A stretch of 64,000 bases of DNA from contig JBANDB010000001.1 in assembly GCA_037576215.1 (NCBI GenBank), positions 2,418,001 through 2,482,000 on the forward strand, written 5' to 3'. Within the stretch, counting starts at the first letter, position 1. Each line of letters opens with the position of its first letter. A model generated the notes under the pieces. The model searched no databases and was not told where the DNA came from. It saw nothing but the letters and a program-made list of their open reading frames with translations. The position numbers and the translations under genes were made by a program. The stretch comes from Armillaria gallica (lineage: Eukaryota; Basidiomycota; Agaricomycetes; Agaricales; Physalacriaceae). Shown piece after piece: positions 22,100 through 33,850 of this stretch.

Positions 22100-24298
22100 T
22101 TAGGGATTCCACATCTTGCTTTGTACCGTTTGGTAAAGGACCTCGTCATCCAGTTCCCGAAGCTCCGGCGATCGGTCGACGCCCTGGAAATTGATATCAG
22201 ATTGAGGTGCATCAGCAAAAAAAGATTTGAGCACTGACCGCTTTCTGTGCCGCTCGAATGACGTCCTTAGCAATGTTAGCGCTGATCTCACGAACTTTAT
22301 TGGATGACCATCAGCACCAATCGGCGAACACATGATTGACGGCAAACTCACTCCTCTCAATTTTGGGGTACAACAATCCGGCTTCATGCTCCTCAGGCGT
22401 CAACGACTCCGCTAATCCGAGAGATGCAGCCTCAACCATGGTATCTGTCACGCTCTTTGCCCTGGAGAGGATTGATCCCAAACCCAAACCTGTATCATGT
22501 GTTAGTATCACTGAAGCGAAACGAATCAGGATGATACTGACCAGGGAAGATGTACATATTGTTGCCTTGCCCGGGGTATAGAGTCTTGCCGTTGTATTCA
22601 ATGGGATCGAAAGGCGAGCCAGAAGCAAATAGTACGTTGCCGTTGGAGTGTATCACAGCATCGTTGAATGTGCATTCAGACAGACGTACTGGGTTGGACA
22701 GAGGGAAGATGATGGGGCGAGGGTTGAGCGCACTCATAGCTTGGATGACGTCTGCATTGAAGGCGTTCTGTGATGACATTGGTGACCTTAATAGTTAGAG
22801 GATAGGGGTGGATGCTCACAGATATCGTTGAGAGACCCAATAAAGCAGTAGGCTTCACATAGTCAATGATTTCAAGGAGGTTCTTCATCGGCGGGCCATC
22901 GTAGTCCTTACGCGAGAAGTCTATAAATAGGGATCAGTGATATTTCGATGCAGCCGGAAGGCAGGCATACATTTCTTGTGCTCCGGCAACTTGCCGCGAG
23001 CATCATACACAAGACCTTGCGAGTCAACCAACCAAACACGTTCCCGCGCCTCATCGACCGACAGGCCTTGGAGGGTGAAGAAACTCATGAGCTGCGTGGC
23101 AACACCAACGCCGGCCGACCCCGCGCCGAAGAACAGAATCCGATGACTGCTCAACGGGCGCCCGGACACCGCAGATGAGATCCTGGCGGCATTGACAAAA
23201 CCACTGAGCACGACAGCTCCTGTTCCCTGGATGTCATCATTAAAGACGGGATACTTGTTCCGATACCGCTCAAGGTACGTGAAGGCATGGTCCGTGGAAA
23301 AGTCCTAATTAGAATTATAAACCTCGTGAGTCATGCGGATAAGACACGGAAAAGCGGAGCGCAGTTCACCTCGAATTGCACCATCAATTTCGGGAAGGCG
23401 ACGGACATCTCGTTCATGAATTCGTCCATGAACTCTGTCATCTCATCGTCGGCCACGCGCCTTTCGCGGAGGCCCAGATACAACGGATCTTCCAGATAGG
23501 CTTGATTATTCGTTCCAAGATCAAGGCATATGGGGATAGTTGATGTGGGACGAATGCTAAAACACATCCACATGAGCGCTTGGAAAAACTAAACTTGGCA
23601 GGAGAAATTCTCACCCGGCGCCAGCGATGTAGAGGGAGAGCTTCCCGATGGAAATGGGCATGCCATTTATACCAAGGTCACCCAGACCGAGAATACGGGA
23701 GCCTGTCGCGTTCTGTCGGTGAATAAAGCATAACGACTGGAGGCAACGAGGCTCTCACCATCGGTGACTACGCTGATTCTAGCCTCATCGATTCGGGGCC
23801 AATTGGAAATGACAGATTTGATATTGCCCTTGTCCTTGATGGACACATACTGGACAACAGCGCGTCTTATTCAGCACGCGATAAAGATGGAAATGAGTTA
23901 ATGCAACCCACCAAGCCTTCAGGACGCCTGTAAATGTGGGAGTACTGCAGGCAGGCGTCGCCGACGATGGGAGTGTAAATGATGGGGGTGAACTCTGACA
24001 TGTTGGCGAGACAGAGCTTGTAGAACATGGCAGGGTCCTGCTCCTTGAGCATGGAGAGGTAGATGTATTTCTCGATGCCCTTGTCCTTGGACCGCAACTG
24101 GGCAAGACAGCGCATCGCGTGGACGGCGTCATCGAGGGCGGGGGGAGTGAGGCCGTGCTTGGGCCTTGGGGGAGCTAGGAAAGGCCTAGCAATTAGTACA
24201 GGGCGACGAGCAGCGGTAAGAAGAGACCGCATACACTGAGGGGCCAATTTAAGTTTCTGAGCCGCCCCGGACGCGTAGGAATTGAGAATGATAGTCAT
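22100..24298 (-). CDS. NAD-dependent malic enzyme
   Basis: The enzyme oxidatively decarboxylates L-malate to pyruvate with NAD(P)+. The start at 24298 gives [20 protein letters not shown], followed by an Arg-rich stretch ([19 protein letters not shown]) consistent with a mitochondrial presequence. The N-terminal malic domain has [38 protein letters not shown] and [18 protein letters not shown]. The metal-binding and lyase region has [18 protein letters not shown]. The NAD domain has [17 protein letters not shown] and [19 protein letters not shown]. Next come [20 protein letters not shown] and [17 protein letters not shown]. The protein ends [13 protein letters not shown]. There are at least nine short introns, all GT-AG where checked. 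A TATATATATA run at 24364-24373 lies 66-75 bp upstream of the ATG. The cofactor preference is inferred from the family. Confidence 0.95.
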
Positions 24299-25939
24299 GA
24301 CGGGCAGTAAGGAAGGAGAAAGAAAGGGAGAATGAGACAGCAATAACACGAAAAACTTAGCATTATATATATAGGGAGCGGTAGAATCCGGGATGTCTGT
24401 GAATGGGCGAACGGAGGGATCGGGCTCGCCTTCAGATTGGGGCACCTATTGAGCGAATCATATGCCACGCCTCGTCCCTTGCGACTTGTTTCAAAAATAG
24501 CCCTGGGCCTGGTGCGCCTATTCTTTCTACGAGTCTGCTAGGTCGCCACGGTGATGCACTCGACCGTGGTAGAACAGTCGATACATGTGTGCTGATAGAG
24601 CGCCACCTCGTGCGCAGTTCGAGTTCGCTGTCGAGCAGCGAAGAACAATTCGAGACCAACCTTGTCCGTAAAAGTTCGCCTCGGACAGTCAACCTCACCT
24701 CGGAAGGTCGGCACCAGATCTTTGGTGTTGTTTGTTCTCCCTTCAGATGTAACATGTGTCAACACACACCGAACTTTGTATTGTACCACGTCCAACGTAT
24801 TTTTGGGCGCACACGACCGGTGTTTCTCAGGCTACTACTCACTATCACGGAGGTAACTGAGGGTACCTTTGTGGGGTAGCAAATCTTCGCCGGTCTACCC
24901 CAACTCTACCCCAATGAATGCTGTCTGGGGCAATTTCATATTGTTCCGCGTCCTCCTTCTCTGATCAGTCCGTGCTATTTATTCATTGCTTTGTTTTTTT
25001 TACTTGTATTTCCCCTTTTTTTTCTTGAGTCTCAGGCCACAACGATCTGCGATCTCTCTTACTGCGATCTCAGTGGAGCTTAGGTGTGTCCTGTCGGCTT
25101 TTTTCCCCGTCTAGTGTGTTTCATACGTTTTCTTCCATGTTCAGGTGATGGACGGCTGCTAGGTTTCTCTTCCGTCTCTCACCAGACTTCGCTGTCAATG
25201 TATAATCTATTCGTCTGATTGAAAGGAATATACTCCAATCTGCGGAGACGCTTACATTCTCGGGAGAAATCGGAGTTCCGTCTCGCCCACAATACCGAGG
25301 CTCATCATAAACGATGTCTTTGCTCTAGGAATTACACACGACGCATCCACTCGCCCTTCCGCCACGCCTTTTTCGGTCATCTTGTAATCCCTAGAGGAAC
25401 TCCGCTTTCTGCTTTTCAGTCCGAGCGCTCTTCGCTATTGCGGGTATTTATGCCCCACCTGTCTTCCGGTTATTTTAGTCTGTTTCACGCGCTGAGGATA
25501 TGTGGAGGCTTGTCCCGAAAGATTGATGCTCCGGTTAACGCGCTATACAAGTCTTCCCGCGTTTTCTAACGTCCCCAAGCTACTAGCCATAAAAACGCTC
25601 TGGGAGCGAATCATAGTGTGAGAGAATCGGAACATATCGTATTCTCATTCAATTGACCCGTGTAAGGCGGCGGCGCGATGCTATTGGCGTGAAGGGAAAT
25701 TTGCGATTGGTTTCCATCCCTCTATCAGCTTTTTTCTTGTAGATCAGAGTAGCGGTCTGTAGCGGTCTAGACCGTCAATTTCATCACTCAATGACAGTGT
25801 CGATCAATCAATGTTTGAACAATTAACCAACTGTTTTCAAAGAACGGAGCTATCGGTTGAGAAACCTCTAGAAACTTGACAATTCGCGTCGCCGCTAAGT
25901 AGACGATCACCATACGTAGGGGCGTACTGGAATTTACAT
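24299..25939. other. Intergenic between the malic enzyme and secreted protein genes
   Basis: About 1.6 kb with T-rich tracts at 24990-25025. A 116-codon plus-strand reading frame (25219-25569) starts at a non-ATG codon and has no recognisable domain. A short tandem AGCGGTCT duplication lies near 25750-25770. Confidence 0.5.
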
Positions 25940-26744
25940 TTAACAGAAAGTAATAGTCAATCCGACCTAAAAGAGGATCAGGATCCGCAAAATGATCGGT
26001 CGATAGGTCCGCTCACATTGTTCGCTTGGCACTGGAGTTGAGCACCGTAGTCGGTAGTGACGTGGAAAGCGTCCGTGGTGGGACAGTTAGCATTGGAGCC
26101 TGCAACCATGTTTAGATCCCTTCGAACAACAGATTAACAAACGCACAAGTTTTTCCCTGGCCATCACATCCGTTGAAGTACGAGAATCCAGCCGCGACGT
26201 TGAACGTATGCCTGGATGTAATACATTAACCATTATGATCGAAGCCGATATGTAGCTACTCACGGAGGAATCAGCGAAACGTCTGCGCTGGATCCAGCTC
26301 CGGGCGAGGTAGGATTCTTCAGAGTCAACTCTACGAGGGTGCAGCCTGTGCCTTGGAAGCCGCAAGAACCTGTGTTGAGCCAGCTAAAAATATCGTTAGA
26401 CCAATGGAAATTATATTCATACCCGAATGCGAAGGGGCCACTCACGCGACAGCAGCCTCGAATGGCCCGTTTGCGGTGTAGTCGCCGCCCGTGGACAAGG
26501 TATTGAAGTTTTGACTGAGTGTAGGCTATAACAGAAGGGTCAGCCACAGGGGCGCAAGAGAGAAATAATATATACAGTTCCGTAACCACACCTGGAGGAG
26601 AAAAACTAGTCAGCACTCAGATTCGAACTTCGCTTTGCAGCATACTGACCTGTTAACGAATTTGACGGTATGCGACTCGGCATGGACCAGAGTAGCACCG
26701 TAGACAAAGATGATAGCAGCGAAGGAGATGAGTTTGGAGAACAT
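25940..26744 (-). CDS. Small secreted cysteine-rich protein ('glycopeptide'-like family)
   Basis: Seven exons reconstruct a 163-aa protein. A 22-residue signal peptide (MFSKLISFAAIIFVYGATLVHA) is followed by a 141-residue mature domain with eight cysteines. Landmarks are SHTVKFVNRCGYGTPTL, YTANGPFEAAVAWLNTGSCG, CTLVELTLKNPTSPG, DVSLIPPHTFNVAAGF, YFNGCDGQGKTCA and the C-terminal end VGLTITFC. This matches a basidiomycete family often annotated as 'glycopeptide', vaguely thaumatin-like in its start, with no established biochemical role. Exon 2 is only 16 nt (26576-26591). Introns are 40-60 nt with GT-AG ends. A TATAAAA element lies 58-64 bp before the ATG. Confidence 0.85.
26576..26591 (-). other. 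16-nt microexon in the small secreted protein gene
   Basis: It encodes the CGYGT segment between two introns of about 50 nt. It supplies the first conserved cysteine of the mature protein. Confidence 0.75.
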
Positions 26745-26801
26745 ATCCGTAAGAAAATACCGGGCAGAGCACGATGAAGTTTTTGTTGAAGAGGCGCGTC
26801 C

Positions 26802-26808
26802 TTTTATA
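26802..26808 (-). promoter_or_regulatory. TATA element of the small secreted protein gene
   Basis: The minus strand reads TATAAAA 58-64 bp upstream of the start codon at 26744. Confidence 0.5.
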
Positions 26809-26989
26809 CTACAGAAAATGATAGTTATCCACAAGGATCTATTATCACATTGATTAGTTTGAAACGCCGTGAGTGTTAAGCATGCGACTGAAAACAAATT
26901 CAAAGCCATGCCCCTGCATAGATGGGATGGTAGCTCTTGGGAATCGAACAATATATTTGGTGTGAAACGCGCTTAAAACGGGAACGGCG

Positions 26990-27640
26990 CATTTTGATAC
27001 CCCGGTGTGCTGCACTCCCGTATCCCAATGGCGGCTCGAGGCATGTACCATGCATTACTTGAATACGCTTGAATACGCTGATTCATTGCCTACATCGCGA
27101 CCTATTTCAACAACTCTGAAGGGACATATAGCACTGCAGAATCATCTAGAGAGGTCTGGTCGGGGAAATATATCACTCGAGCATGCGTACTTAGCGGTGA
27201 TTCAACAGGAACATGATATCAGCGGGAAGCTACTTACCATGTACTACAGCACATTTTGTCGTCCCGGTGGTGCGTGCGTGCTTCTCGAGTATACATTGGA
27301 TAAATTCTCGGATCGCAAGAACTTGTTTGAAGCTATAATAACCCTGCAAATTTATCCAGACGTCTTCGTTAAAAACCGTTCAACTCGGCGAGCATAAATA
27401 TACTTACCGGCAGCTCAATAGGATTCGAAGAAGTCACCTAGTGGGAAATGCATTATCGTATCCCAGTGGGGCTGAGCACACACCCGTATCTTGATTCCGG
27501 CCCGAGGCGCATCATTTACTTGTTGCTTCTCGGATATTTGGTTCGACCCTTGTATATAACGCCGCCATTAATCTAGAGAGGTCTAGTTAAAAACATTTCA
27601 CTCGGTGAGCATATGTACTTACCTCATGTGGCGAGGACGC
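26990..27640 (+). repeat. Degenerate direct repeats, three partial copies
   Basis: Related segments recur at about 27148-27200, 27366-27410 and 27570-27625, each with an ACTCGG(n)GAGCAT-like core followed by TACTTA. The first and third share CTAGAGAGGTCT. A second block (CCCGTATC ... GGC(T/C)CGAGGC ... ATTACTTG) recurs at about 27017-27062 and 27482-27520. This looks like decayed tandem duplication in a non-coding stretch. Confidence 0.55.
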
Positions 27641-27975
27641 CGCCACGAGTCAGCCACGGCCGTCCCTATACAATTATGATTGCCTATACAGAGAGCCGTG
27701 GTGAAGGGATGAATGAGAAAAACTAAGCGAACGGCATTGAGACGCAAGAGTATTCTGTTTTATTTCTTGGTGGTATGGTGGAGGTGTGTGTACCGATGCA
27801 AGGTTCCAGTGGTGAATGAAAAGTTGTAATCAAGTTTGCTGCGGTAAATGCCGGCCGTCACTAATTCACTTGTCGCCACTCCCGACGGTGTCAATAACAT
27901 TTTTTTCGCTGCATGCTCCAGTACTCACGCCGGATTTGCTGGCAACCTTCGTCTCAGCGATGGCATATACGGCAC

Positions 27976-29765
27976 ATGTCTCGAGTCATCCGACTCAGGG
28001 GCAACGAGGGCCAAGGTGTTCGTATCATTCCTGAAGGTGCCGACCGTAAGGTTACCGTTCGACCTGCCTACGGCGAAGAGATCCTCAGCGTCCCCATTCC
28101 TTACGGTGACGACTTCCTCAATGTGCGCATTGGCCAGGTGATTCCACGAGAAGACGAAACGACCTTCCAGGTGGACCATAACGACTACTTGAGTGTCAAG
28201 ATACTCCGCAAGTTGGGCTTTGGGCGCCATGCGAGCGTTTGGCTTGGGCATTCAGACCAGTGGAAGTGCGTATACTTGTTTTCCAATAGCAATTCCACTG
28301 CTCACTGCTTCAGGGATATTAATAAGGAACGAGAACGGGAGCCAGTATTTCGCAGTCAAGGTCTTTTCGATTCAGGCCTCCGTTGACATCGGGCAGCAGG
28401 AATTGAAGAGGCACGCGATAATGATGAGTAACGCGGGTAGTCATCCGGGATCGCGACACGTTGCGATAAACTGCTGGAGCGTGGTATTGGCGGAACCGTT
28501 CAGTCGCCTCGTCTGTGTCATGGACCATTGTGGGGCATGCCTTACCCAACTGTACCTCACAGGCGACCAGGGAACTAAAAAGCATTGGCGCATACACGTA
28601 TGGCGGAAGCTTTTTCGTGATATGCTCCTCGCTCTCGACTTTCTTCATTCCGAATGTGGTCTCGTCCACGGAGGTACGTCGCACACGTTTTACCTCAGAA
28701 AATCGCGTTAAATCTCGTGTAGATATCAAGGGAGATGACATATTGGCAGACAATGTATTGGACGACAACCAATTAGATCAACTACTGGACAAGGAACCAA
28801 TCGAATCCGGTGAATCTATTACGTTTCGTGACAACTTGTACACCCGCGATTTCAAGGACACCTCCAGTGTTTACTACACGATGCAGCAACCTAAGTCAAT
28901 GCCTTTACCTTCCCAGCTAGTAGATCCTCATATGAACTTTAAATTATGTGATTTCGGAGCCTGTCAGTGTCGTGTCTTGGGTTTCTCTATGCATCTCATC
29001 GCTTCCGCAGGTCACCCTATTCATCAGACCGGCACCAGACGTAAGCATATTGCATCTTTAGGTTCGAGACATACACACTGACTTTCCCTGCACGTTCTAG
29101 GTCTTCCTTGGGACGAGAAAATCGACATCTGGATGCCGGGCAATATAGTAAGCTCCAACACTTTTATATCCACCCGACCTCACTTGCCTGCGATTCAGAT
29201 GCTTGAGACGCTAACGTATAGGCCCGTATTCCGTGGACCATTCGATAGATTCCAAACGTTTGAAAACAAAAAGACCTTAGAAGAGGTACAAAAGTACAAT
29301 GCTCAGGACCATCTCTTTGCTATGACGCTTTTCAGCGGAGAAGGTAAACAGTTCCCCTGGTGGATGATTGAGGCATCGCCTAAGGGTAAAGAGTATTTCA
29401 ATGCCGACGGTATGTTACGTCACAGTTTTTTCTCGTGTTTGAAACTGATATGCTACATGACCCCAGGGACGCTGAAATCTGGGACTTGGAAATCTGTGCT
29501 TCCGGAGGAGCTTGTACAGAGCATCCGACGTACTACGACGAATGCGATAGCGACAGAGATCATTGGCCACGAAATATTGTCAACTCCTGCCCTCTTTGTT
29601 TGTGTACAGCGAGAATTGGTGGAGATCATCGAAAAGTGCTTTACTTTGGATCCTAAGAAGAGGCCCAGTGCGAAAGAGTTGCTACAGCATGATTTCTTCA
29701 AACATTCTGCTGATGACGGCGATGGGGATGATGCCTTTATCTATCACCTTGTGTCTAGAGCATGA
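27976..29765 (+). CDS. SRPK-like protein kinase, divergent
   Basis: The start at 27976 (MSRVIRLRGNEGQGV) is the best supported ATG, although a small upstream exon is possible. Kinase features in order: glycine loop LGFGRHASVWLGH, lysine in QYFAVKVFSIQ, hinge area RLVCVMDHCG, and a catalytic loop reading LVHGDIKGDDIL once the intron before 28723 is removed. DFG occurs in FKLCDFGAC. The lobe then runs LPWDEKIDIW, LETLTYRPVF, and CFTLDPKKRPSAKELLQHDFF to the end. The layout (insert between catalytic loop and DFG, WDEKIDIW) is that of SRPKs, which phosphorylate SR splicing factors. The Asn normally found five residues after the catalytic Asp is Asp here. The segment between DFG and LPWDEK (28963-29102) does not read like a normal activation segment. 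It may be active, degenerate or a recent pseudogene. Confidence 0.75.
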
Positions 29766-30404
29766 ATATAACACTGAAGGCTTTGGGTGGACGCGGTATG
29801 ATTTTTCGTTTTATTACAATCTAGTAACCGTTACTTCAGACTAGGACTCCTTTCGCTCCAGCCTGTCCATAAATAGAAGTGAAATAGAATGGATGCCTGA
29901 AGGGAACATGTTTTGTAAACCAATCGAAAGTAATTTCATGTAAGCTGGACAACGATGGTAGGCTCGATGGCAGCTATGTATGCGCTTGCATGTACGTCTG
30001 AGCTGAAGTTGACCATATGTATAAGCATTTCACTGGTAGAAGGGACAGGTATTGTATTTGTGGATAGGTCTGAAGCTCAAGCTAGTACGCCTAAGAGGTA
30101 TTTAAACTGATGCTAACTGATGCTTAAGTGCTGAGACGATTCAGGAGAGCCCAGTTGACAATCTTATTATAAGTTAACATCGCTACCATGCACAAGTCAA
30201 CAAGGCGGTAACCTATTTTTGAGATGGGAGGGTCAAGAACTTGATATCGTCGAAACGTCGGATAACTCGAGTCGAGTCTCTGTCCTCCTTCCATTGACAG
30301 ACAAATTAGAAGTTCTCAAATCATGATTGAATCTGCTCCTAGCTCTAGAGTCTAGCATCTGAATAGTTTACTGAGGTTGCCAAGAGAAAAAATAAAAGAA
30401 CTAT
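29766..30404. other. Intergenic between the kinase and tRNA-Gly
   Basis: About 640 bp, AT-rich. It ends in the pol III T-run that follows the tRNA gene on the minus strand. No coding signal is seen. Confidence 0.5.
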
Positions 30405-30475
30405 TGCATTAAGGGGGAATCGAACCCCCGGCGGGTCGATGGCAACGACCCAGGTTACCACTACCCCATTAATGC
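30405..30475 (-). tRNA. tRNA-Gly (GCC)
   Basis: The 71-nt gene folds as a full cloverleaf. The acceptor arm GCATTAA pairs perfectly with TTAATGC, followed by discriminator A. The D-arm region contains GGGTAGTGGTAACC, and the T arm is GGGGG-TTCGATT-CCCCC. The anticodon stem GGTCG/CGACC encloses the loop TTGCCAT, giving anticodon GCC. There is no intron and CCA is not encoded. A T-rich stretch just downstream (30391-30400, reading TTCTTTTATTTTTT on the minus strand) fits pol III termination. Confidence 0.97.
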
Positions 30476-31652
30476 TCAAGTATGTTTGTTTACTAGTGTA
30501 TACTATATGTATCTAGCCTCCTTCTACAGACATCACCATACGCCCGGTGTACAAATGCATCTTGTGTTCAACTCTGACTGCGAGCAACGTATCCCCAGAC
30601 CGGATCCAATCCACACTTACACTGACAACGTCTCGAGTGACAAAGCCACCTCCAGTTCGAAGAGATTACCGTGATCTAGATGCTACATCTATCCTGTTGG
30701 GCCCGTTCAAGAGCGGATGGGCTAGAATGTATTAGTCTCGGAAGTCGACCGCCATTGCGACGATTGGTATGTTTCTCTTCATTTTGTTTTGCTCAACTCA
30801 CACTAGGCTAGGCTAGGCTCAGGGTCCTGGTTCTCTCTTCTTCGCTCAATTGCAATACAGCCCGAAAATTTCTTGACTCGTGTCTCATGATGACAGTCAG
30901 CTGTACCTTCGGACGTTTGGACGGCGACCTCTCGGTTTACAAAATGGCAATTACGCCTCGGCATAAGCCCTTTAGCGGAATACCTTTTGGCGCGAAGCCT
31001 CAGTGGCGCGCCTCAAGGGCATGCGGTTCCAATATTTCGTTCGTAATCATATATTGGATGGCAAAAAAAACTCCTAGTAGGTTGATGCGTCATTAATTGT
31101 TTTATGAATTCATTACCATGCAGTATTTTTTAATAGACGTACTGGCCAGTACTCGGCAATGTCCTTGGGATAACGACATGGCATCGTCCTCCCAACTTTG
31201 GAAGTGTATCCGGACACTCCATTCGCTTCCACATGTTTCAATGATATGTTCATATCGCTCGACATATCCATGTCCTTTCTGTGATATCCCTGCATACGTG
31301 CGCAGGGAAACAAGCGGCTAAACTACGGATTTATTCCACGTCTGTCGCTGAACATTCTATTTCTCGGGTTCGTTGGCCGTCGCAAGACCACAGGTGGCGG
31401 ATGACATGTTGCCTGCAATCTGGCTCTATGATCTGATGCTGTTGATGTTCCTGCGACCCAAAGTTGGATTTCCTCCTTTGAATTTCTAAATGGTATACAT
31501 TGACGATAAATAAATCCATCGGAATTGTCGACAAAGGCTACAGTACCAACTCTATATCCGACCCCGCGTCCTCCTCCGGTCCCGCATCGATCGGTCGATC
31601 ATTCATCCCGCTCCGCATAGGACTGTACATAGTCCATCCTCTCAGCATCTAA
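30476..31652. other. Intergenic between tRNA-Gly and the polyol dehydrogenase
   Basis: About 1.2 kb. It contains a short GCTAG tandem near 30803-30818. Small reading frames on both strands carry no recognisable domain. Confidence 0.5.
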
Positions 31653-32864
31653 TTAATCGCCACCAACAATAACCTTGATGACCAAGTTTCCCTTTTCGTC
31701 CCTCCCCTTAGCCATGGCTTCAAATGCTCCCTTTACAGCGTCGGGGTTGAATGGTACGCGATGGGTGATGAGGTCCGTTATCGGCGGTAGTGTGCCTACA
31801 AAATTTCCAAGCTTCAGTTACGTCACACGCATCCCAGAATAAATCGCAAGGCGTACCACCAGCAAGTAGTTGAAGGGCCTCTTTATACGTGTCTGCGTAT
31901 CGGAAACTCCCAATTATGTCTACTTCTCGGGTCGCTGCATTGCTGATGGGGATGAGGGCGTTGGGCGCTCCCATTCCGATAAGCAGAACCTTTCCCCCGG
32001 TTTTCGTGCTCTGCTCGACGTAAGTGTGTAATAAAACGTGCACAGGAAGGGACTCACAAAAACAGCCATTTGGATGCATGGTTCAGCGCCAGTGCATTCA
32101 TATACGATGTCGTATCCACCTCCAAATGCCAGAGCCTGCGATCTACTCCGCTCAAGTCCGTCTAATCCCTTCATAGGCGTCGGCGGAGGTAGGCAGAATA
32201 CCTTTCCAACAAGACCGTGTTCTTTCGCGAATGCCAGTCGCTCGCGATTGATGTCGACCATGGCAATAGCTTCGCTTGGAATACCTCTAGAGCGCGCCAA
32301 ACTAGCAGCGAGCATTCCGATTGCTCCTGCACCGAACACCAACACTTTTCGAGTTTGCTGGGTAAGCCCTGCTCGTCTCGAAGCGTGTAGCAGTACGGAT
32401 AATGGCTCTGCCAGCGCACCCTGCTCACAGGAAACGCCTGGAGGTAGCGCATGTACTCTCTTCGCGGGATGGTTGATTTTCGTCTGCATCGTGCCGTCCA
32501 GATGTGGGAACGTCTTCGCGCTGCTGCGGAAGCGCATCCCCTCGCACAGGTTATATCTATTGGTCTTGCACCACTCGCAAGATTCGCAAGGAATACCCGC
32601 CTCAATAGCGACATACTGCCCGGGACAGAAGTCTGTGACGAGAGGACCAACGGCGGTTATTACGCCCGCAGATTCATGGCCGAGTACTAGCGGCGCCTGA
32701 AGGGCGAAGGCTCCGTTACGAGCATGGAGGTAATAATGGAGGTCGGATCCACACAGACCAGTAGACAGAACGGCAATCTGTACGTGGTGAGGGGGAGGAG
32801 CGGGAAGTGGTCGACGACTGAGTCGAAGATCGCGGGGAGCGTGTAGTACGAGGGAAGAAATCAT
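31653..32864 (-). CDS. Zinc-dependent polyol dehydrogenase (sorbitol/xylitol dehydrogenase-like, MDR family)
   Basis: Three exons (32864-32058, 32010-31857, 31795-31653) give exactly 368 codons (367 aa), normal for the family. The GroES-like domain has the catalytic zinc ligands in STGLCGSDLHYY and LVLGHESAGV. The structural zinc site is CESCEWCKTNRYNLC. The Rossmann domain has VFGAGAIGMLAASLAR, and the acidic residue in MVDINRER favours NAD over NADP. The C-terminal part runs TGGKVLLIGMGAPNALIPIS, VDIIGSFRYADTYKEAL, and ends LVIKVIVGGD. It should oxidise a sugar alcohol such as xylitol, L-arabinitol or sorbitol at C2 or C4. The substrate cannot be fixed from sequence. It is transcribed divergently from the SDR gene, with 172 bp between the start codons. 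Confidence 0.93.
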
Positions 32865-33036
32865 TCCGTCCGTTCTAGAGGGAATGTGGAGTGGTTCGAG
32901 AGGGTCTGGGTAGGACGCACTCGTGCTGGGTCTTATGTACTACTACTGTTCGGATCTTCGGGCCGCTCCTAAGCTTTAAAAAGAGTGCCTTGGTCCCTTT
33001 TTATTGCATTCCATCCCCAAATCTGATACGTACAGA
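32865..33036. promoter_or_regulatory. Shared bidirectional promoter of the polyol dehydrogenase and SDR genes
   Basis: Only 172 bp separate the two divergent ATGs. A TTTAAAAAG element at about 32976-32984 could act as the TATA signal for the SDR gene. Confidence 0.6.
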
Positions 33037-33850
33037 ATGTTCTCTCTCAAAGGCAAGACTGCCCTTATTACAGGAGGGTCTCGCGGTATTGGGTCCGCAT
33101 GCGCTATTGAGCTTGCCAAAGCCGGTGCACATGTTTGCCTCGTCCTTCGTCCTACAACAGTGACATCTCCCACCATCGACGCTATGAAGGAGATGGATCT
33201 GCCTTACACAACCGTACCATGCGATCTCGACGACCTTCCTGCAGTGCGAACCCTTTTCAGTCGTGCTCTAGATATCGTTCCTTCTCACGAGATACACATC
33301 CTCGTCAACTGCGCTGGAATTCAACGGAGGTCCCCCGCGGTTTCGTTCTCAGAAGAAGATTGGGATGCTGTCATGACCGTCAATCTCAAGTCGGTCTGGC
33401 TTCTCTGTCAGGCGGCCGGCCAGCACATGGTCCCCCTGAAGAGAGGCAAGATCATTAATTTCGCGAGCCTGCTCACCTTCCAAGGGGGACTGACAGTCCC
33501 AGCGTATGCAGCAGCTAAAGGAGCGGTTGGGCAGCTTACAAAGGCATTGAGCAATGAGTGGAGTAGCTCGAATGTACAGGTTAATGCCATTGCTCCTGGG
33601 TACATCGAAACTGATATGTGTGTCAATTTTCCTGTCTTGAACGGGGCTACTGATCGCCTGATTTTCGAACAGGAACGAGGCGCTGCTTTCCTCGCCGACG
33701 CGATTACCGCAGATATCTCAGCGAATTCCCGCCGGTAGATGGGGAAAGTCCGAAGATTTGACAGGACCCTGCGTATTCTTGGCAAGCGACGCCAGCAACT
33801 ATGTTTGCGGCGAGATCTTGACGGTAGATGGAGGGTGGATGGCGCGGTAA
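33037..33850 (+). CDS. Short-chain dehydrogenase/reductase (2-deoxy-D-gluconate 3-dehydrogenase / KduD-like)
   Basis: Two exons (33037-33617, 33673-33850) make exactly 253 codons (252 aa). The ATG at 33037 starts [20 protein letters not shown]. The upstream extension uses a non-ATG codon. The cofactor motif is TGGSRGIG, followed by LVNCAG. The active site is Ser in NFASL with YAAAK, and PGYIETDMN spans the splice junction. The C-terminal [20 protein letters not shown] and [13 protein letters not shown] are typical of the KduD / gluconate 5-dehydrogenase branch. It probably interconverts a keto sugar acid or sugar with its alcohol. Retaining the 55-nt intron would read through to a shifted stop. 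Its divergent neighbour is a polyol dehydrogenase, so the pair may act in one sugar pathway (inference). Confidence 0.92.

Noticed and set aside
25219..25569. 116-codon plus-strand open frame
   Set aside because: It starts at a non-ATG codon, is Arg/Ser-rich like translated non-coding DNA, and has no recognisable motif.
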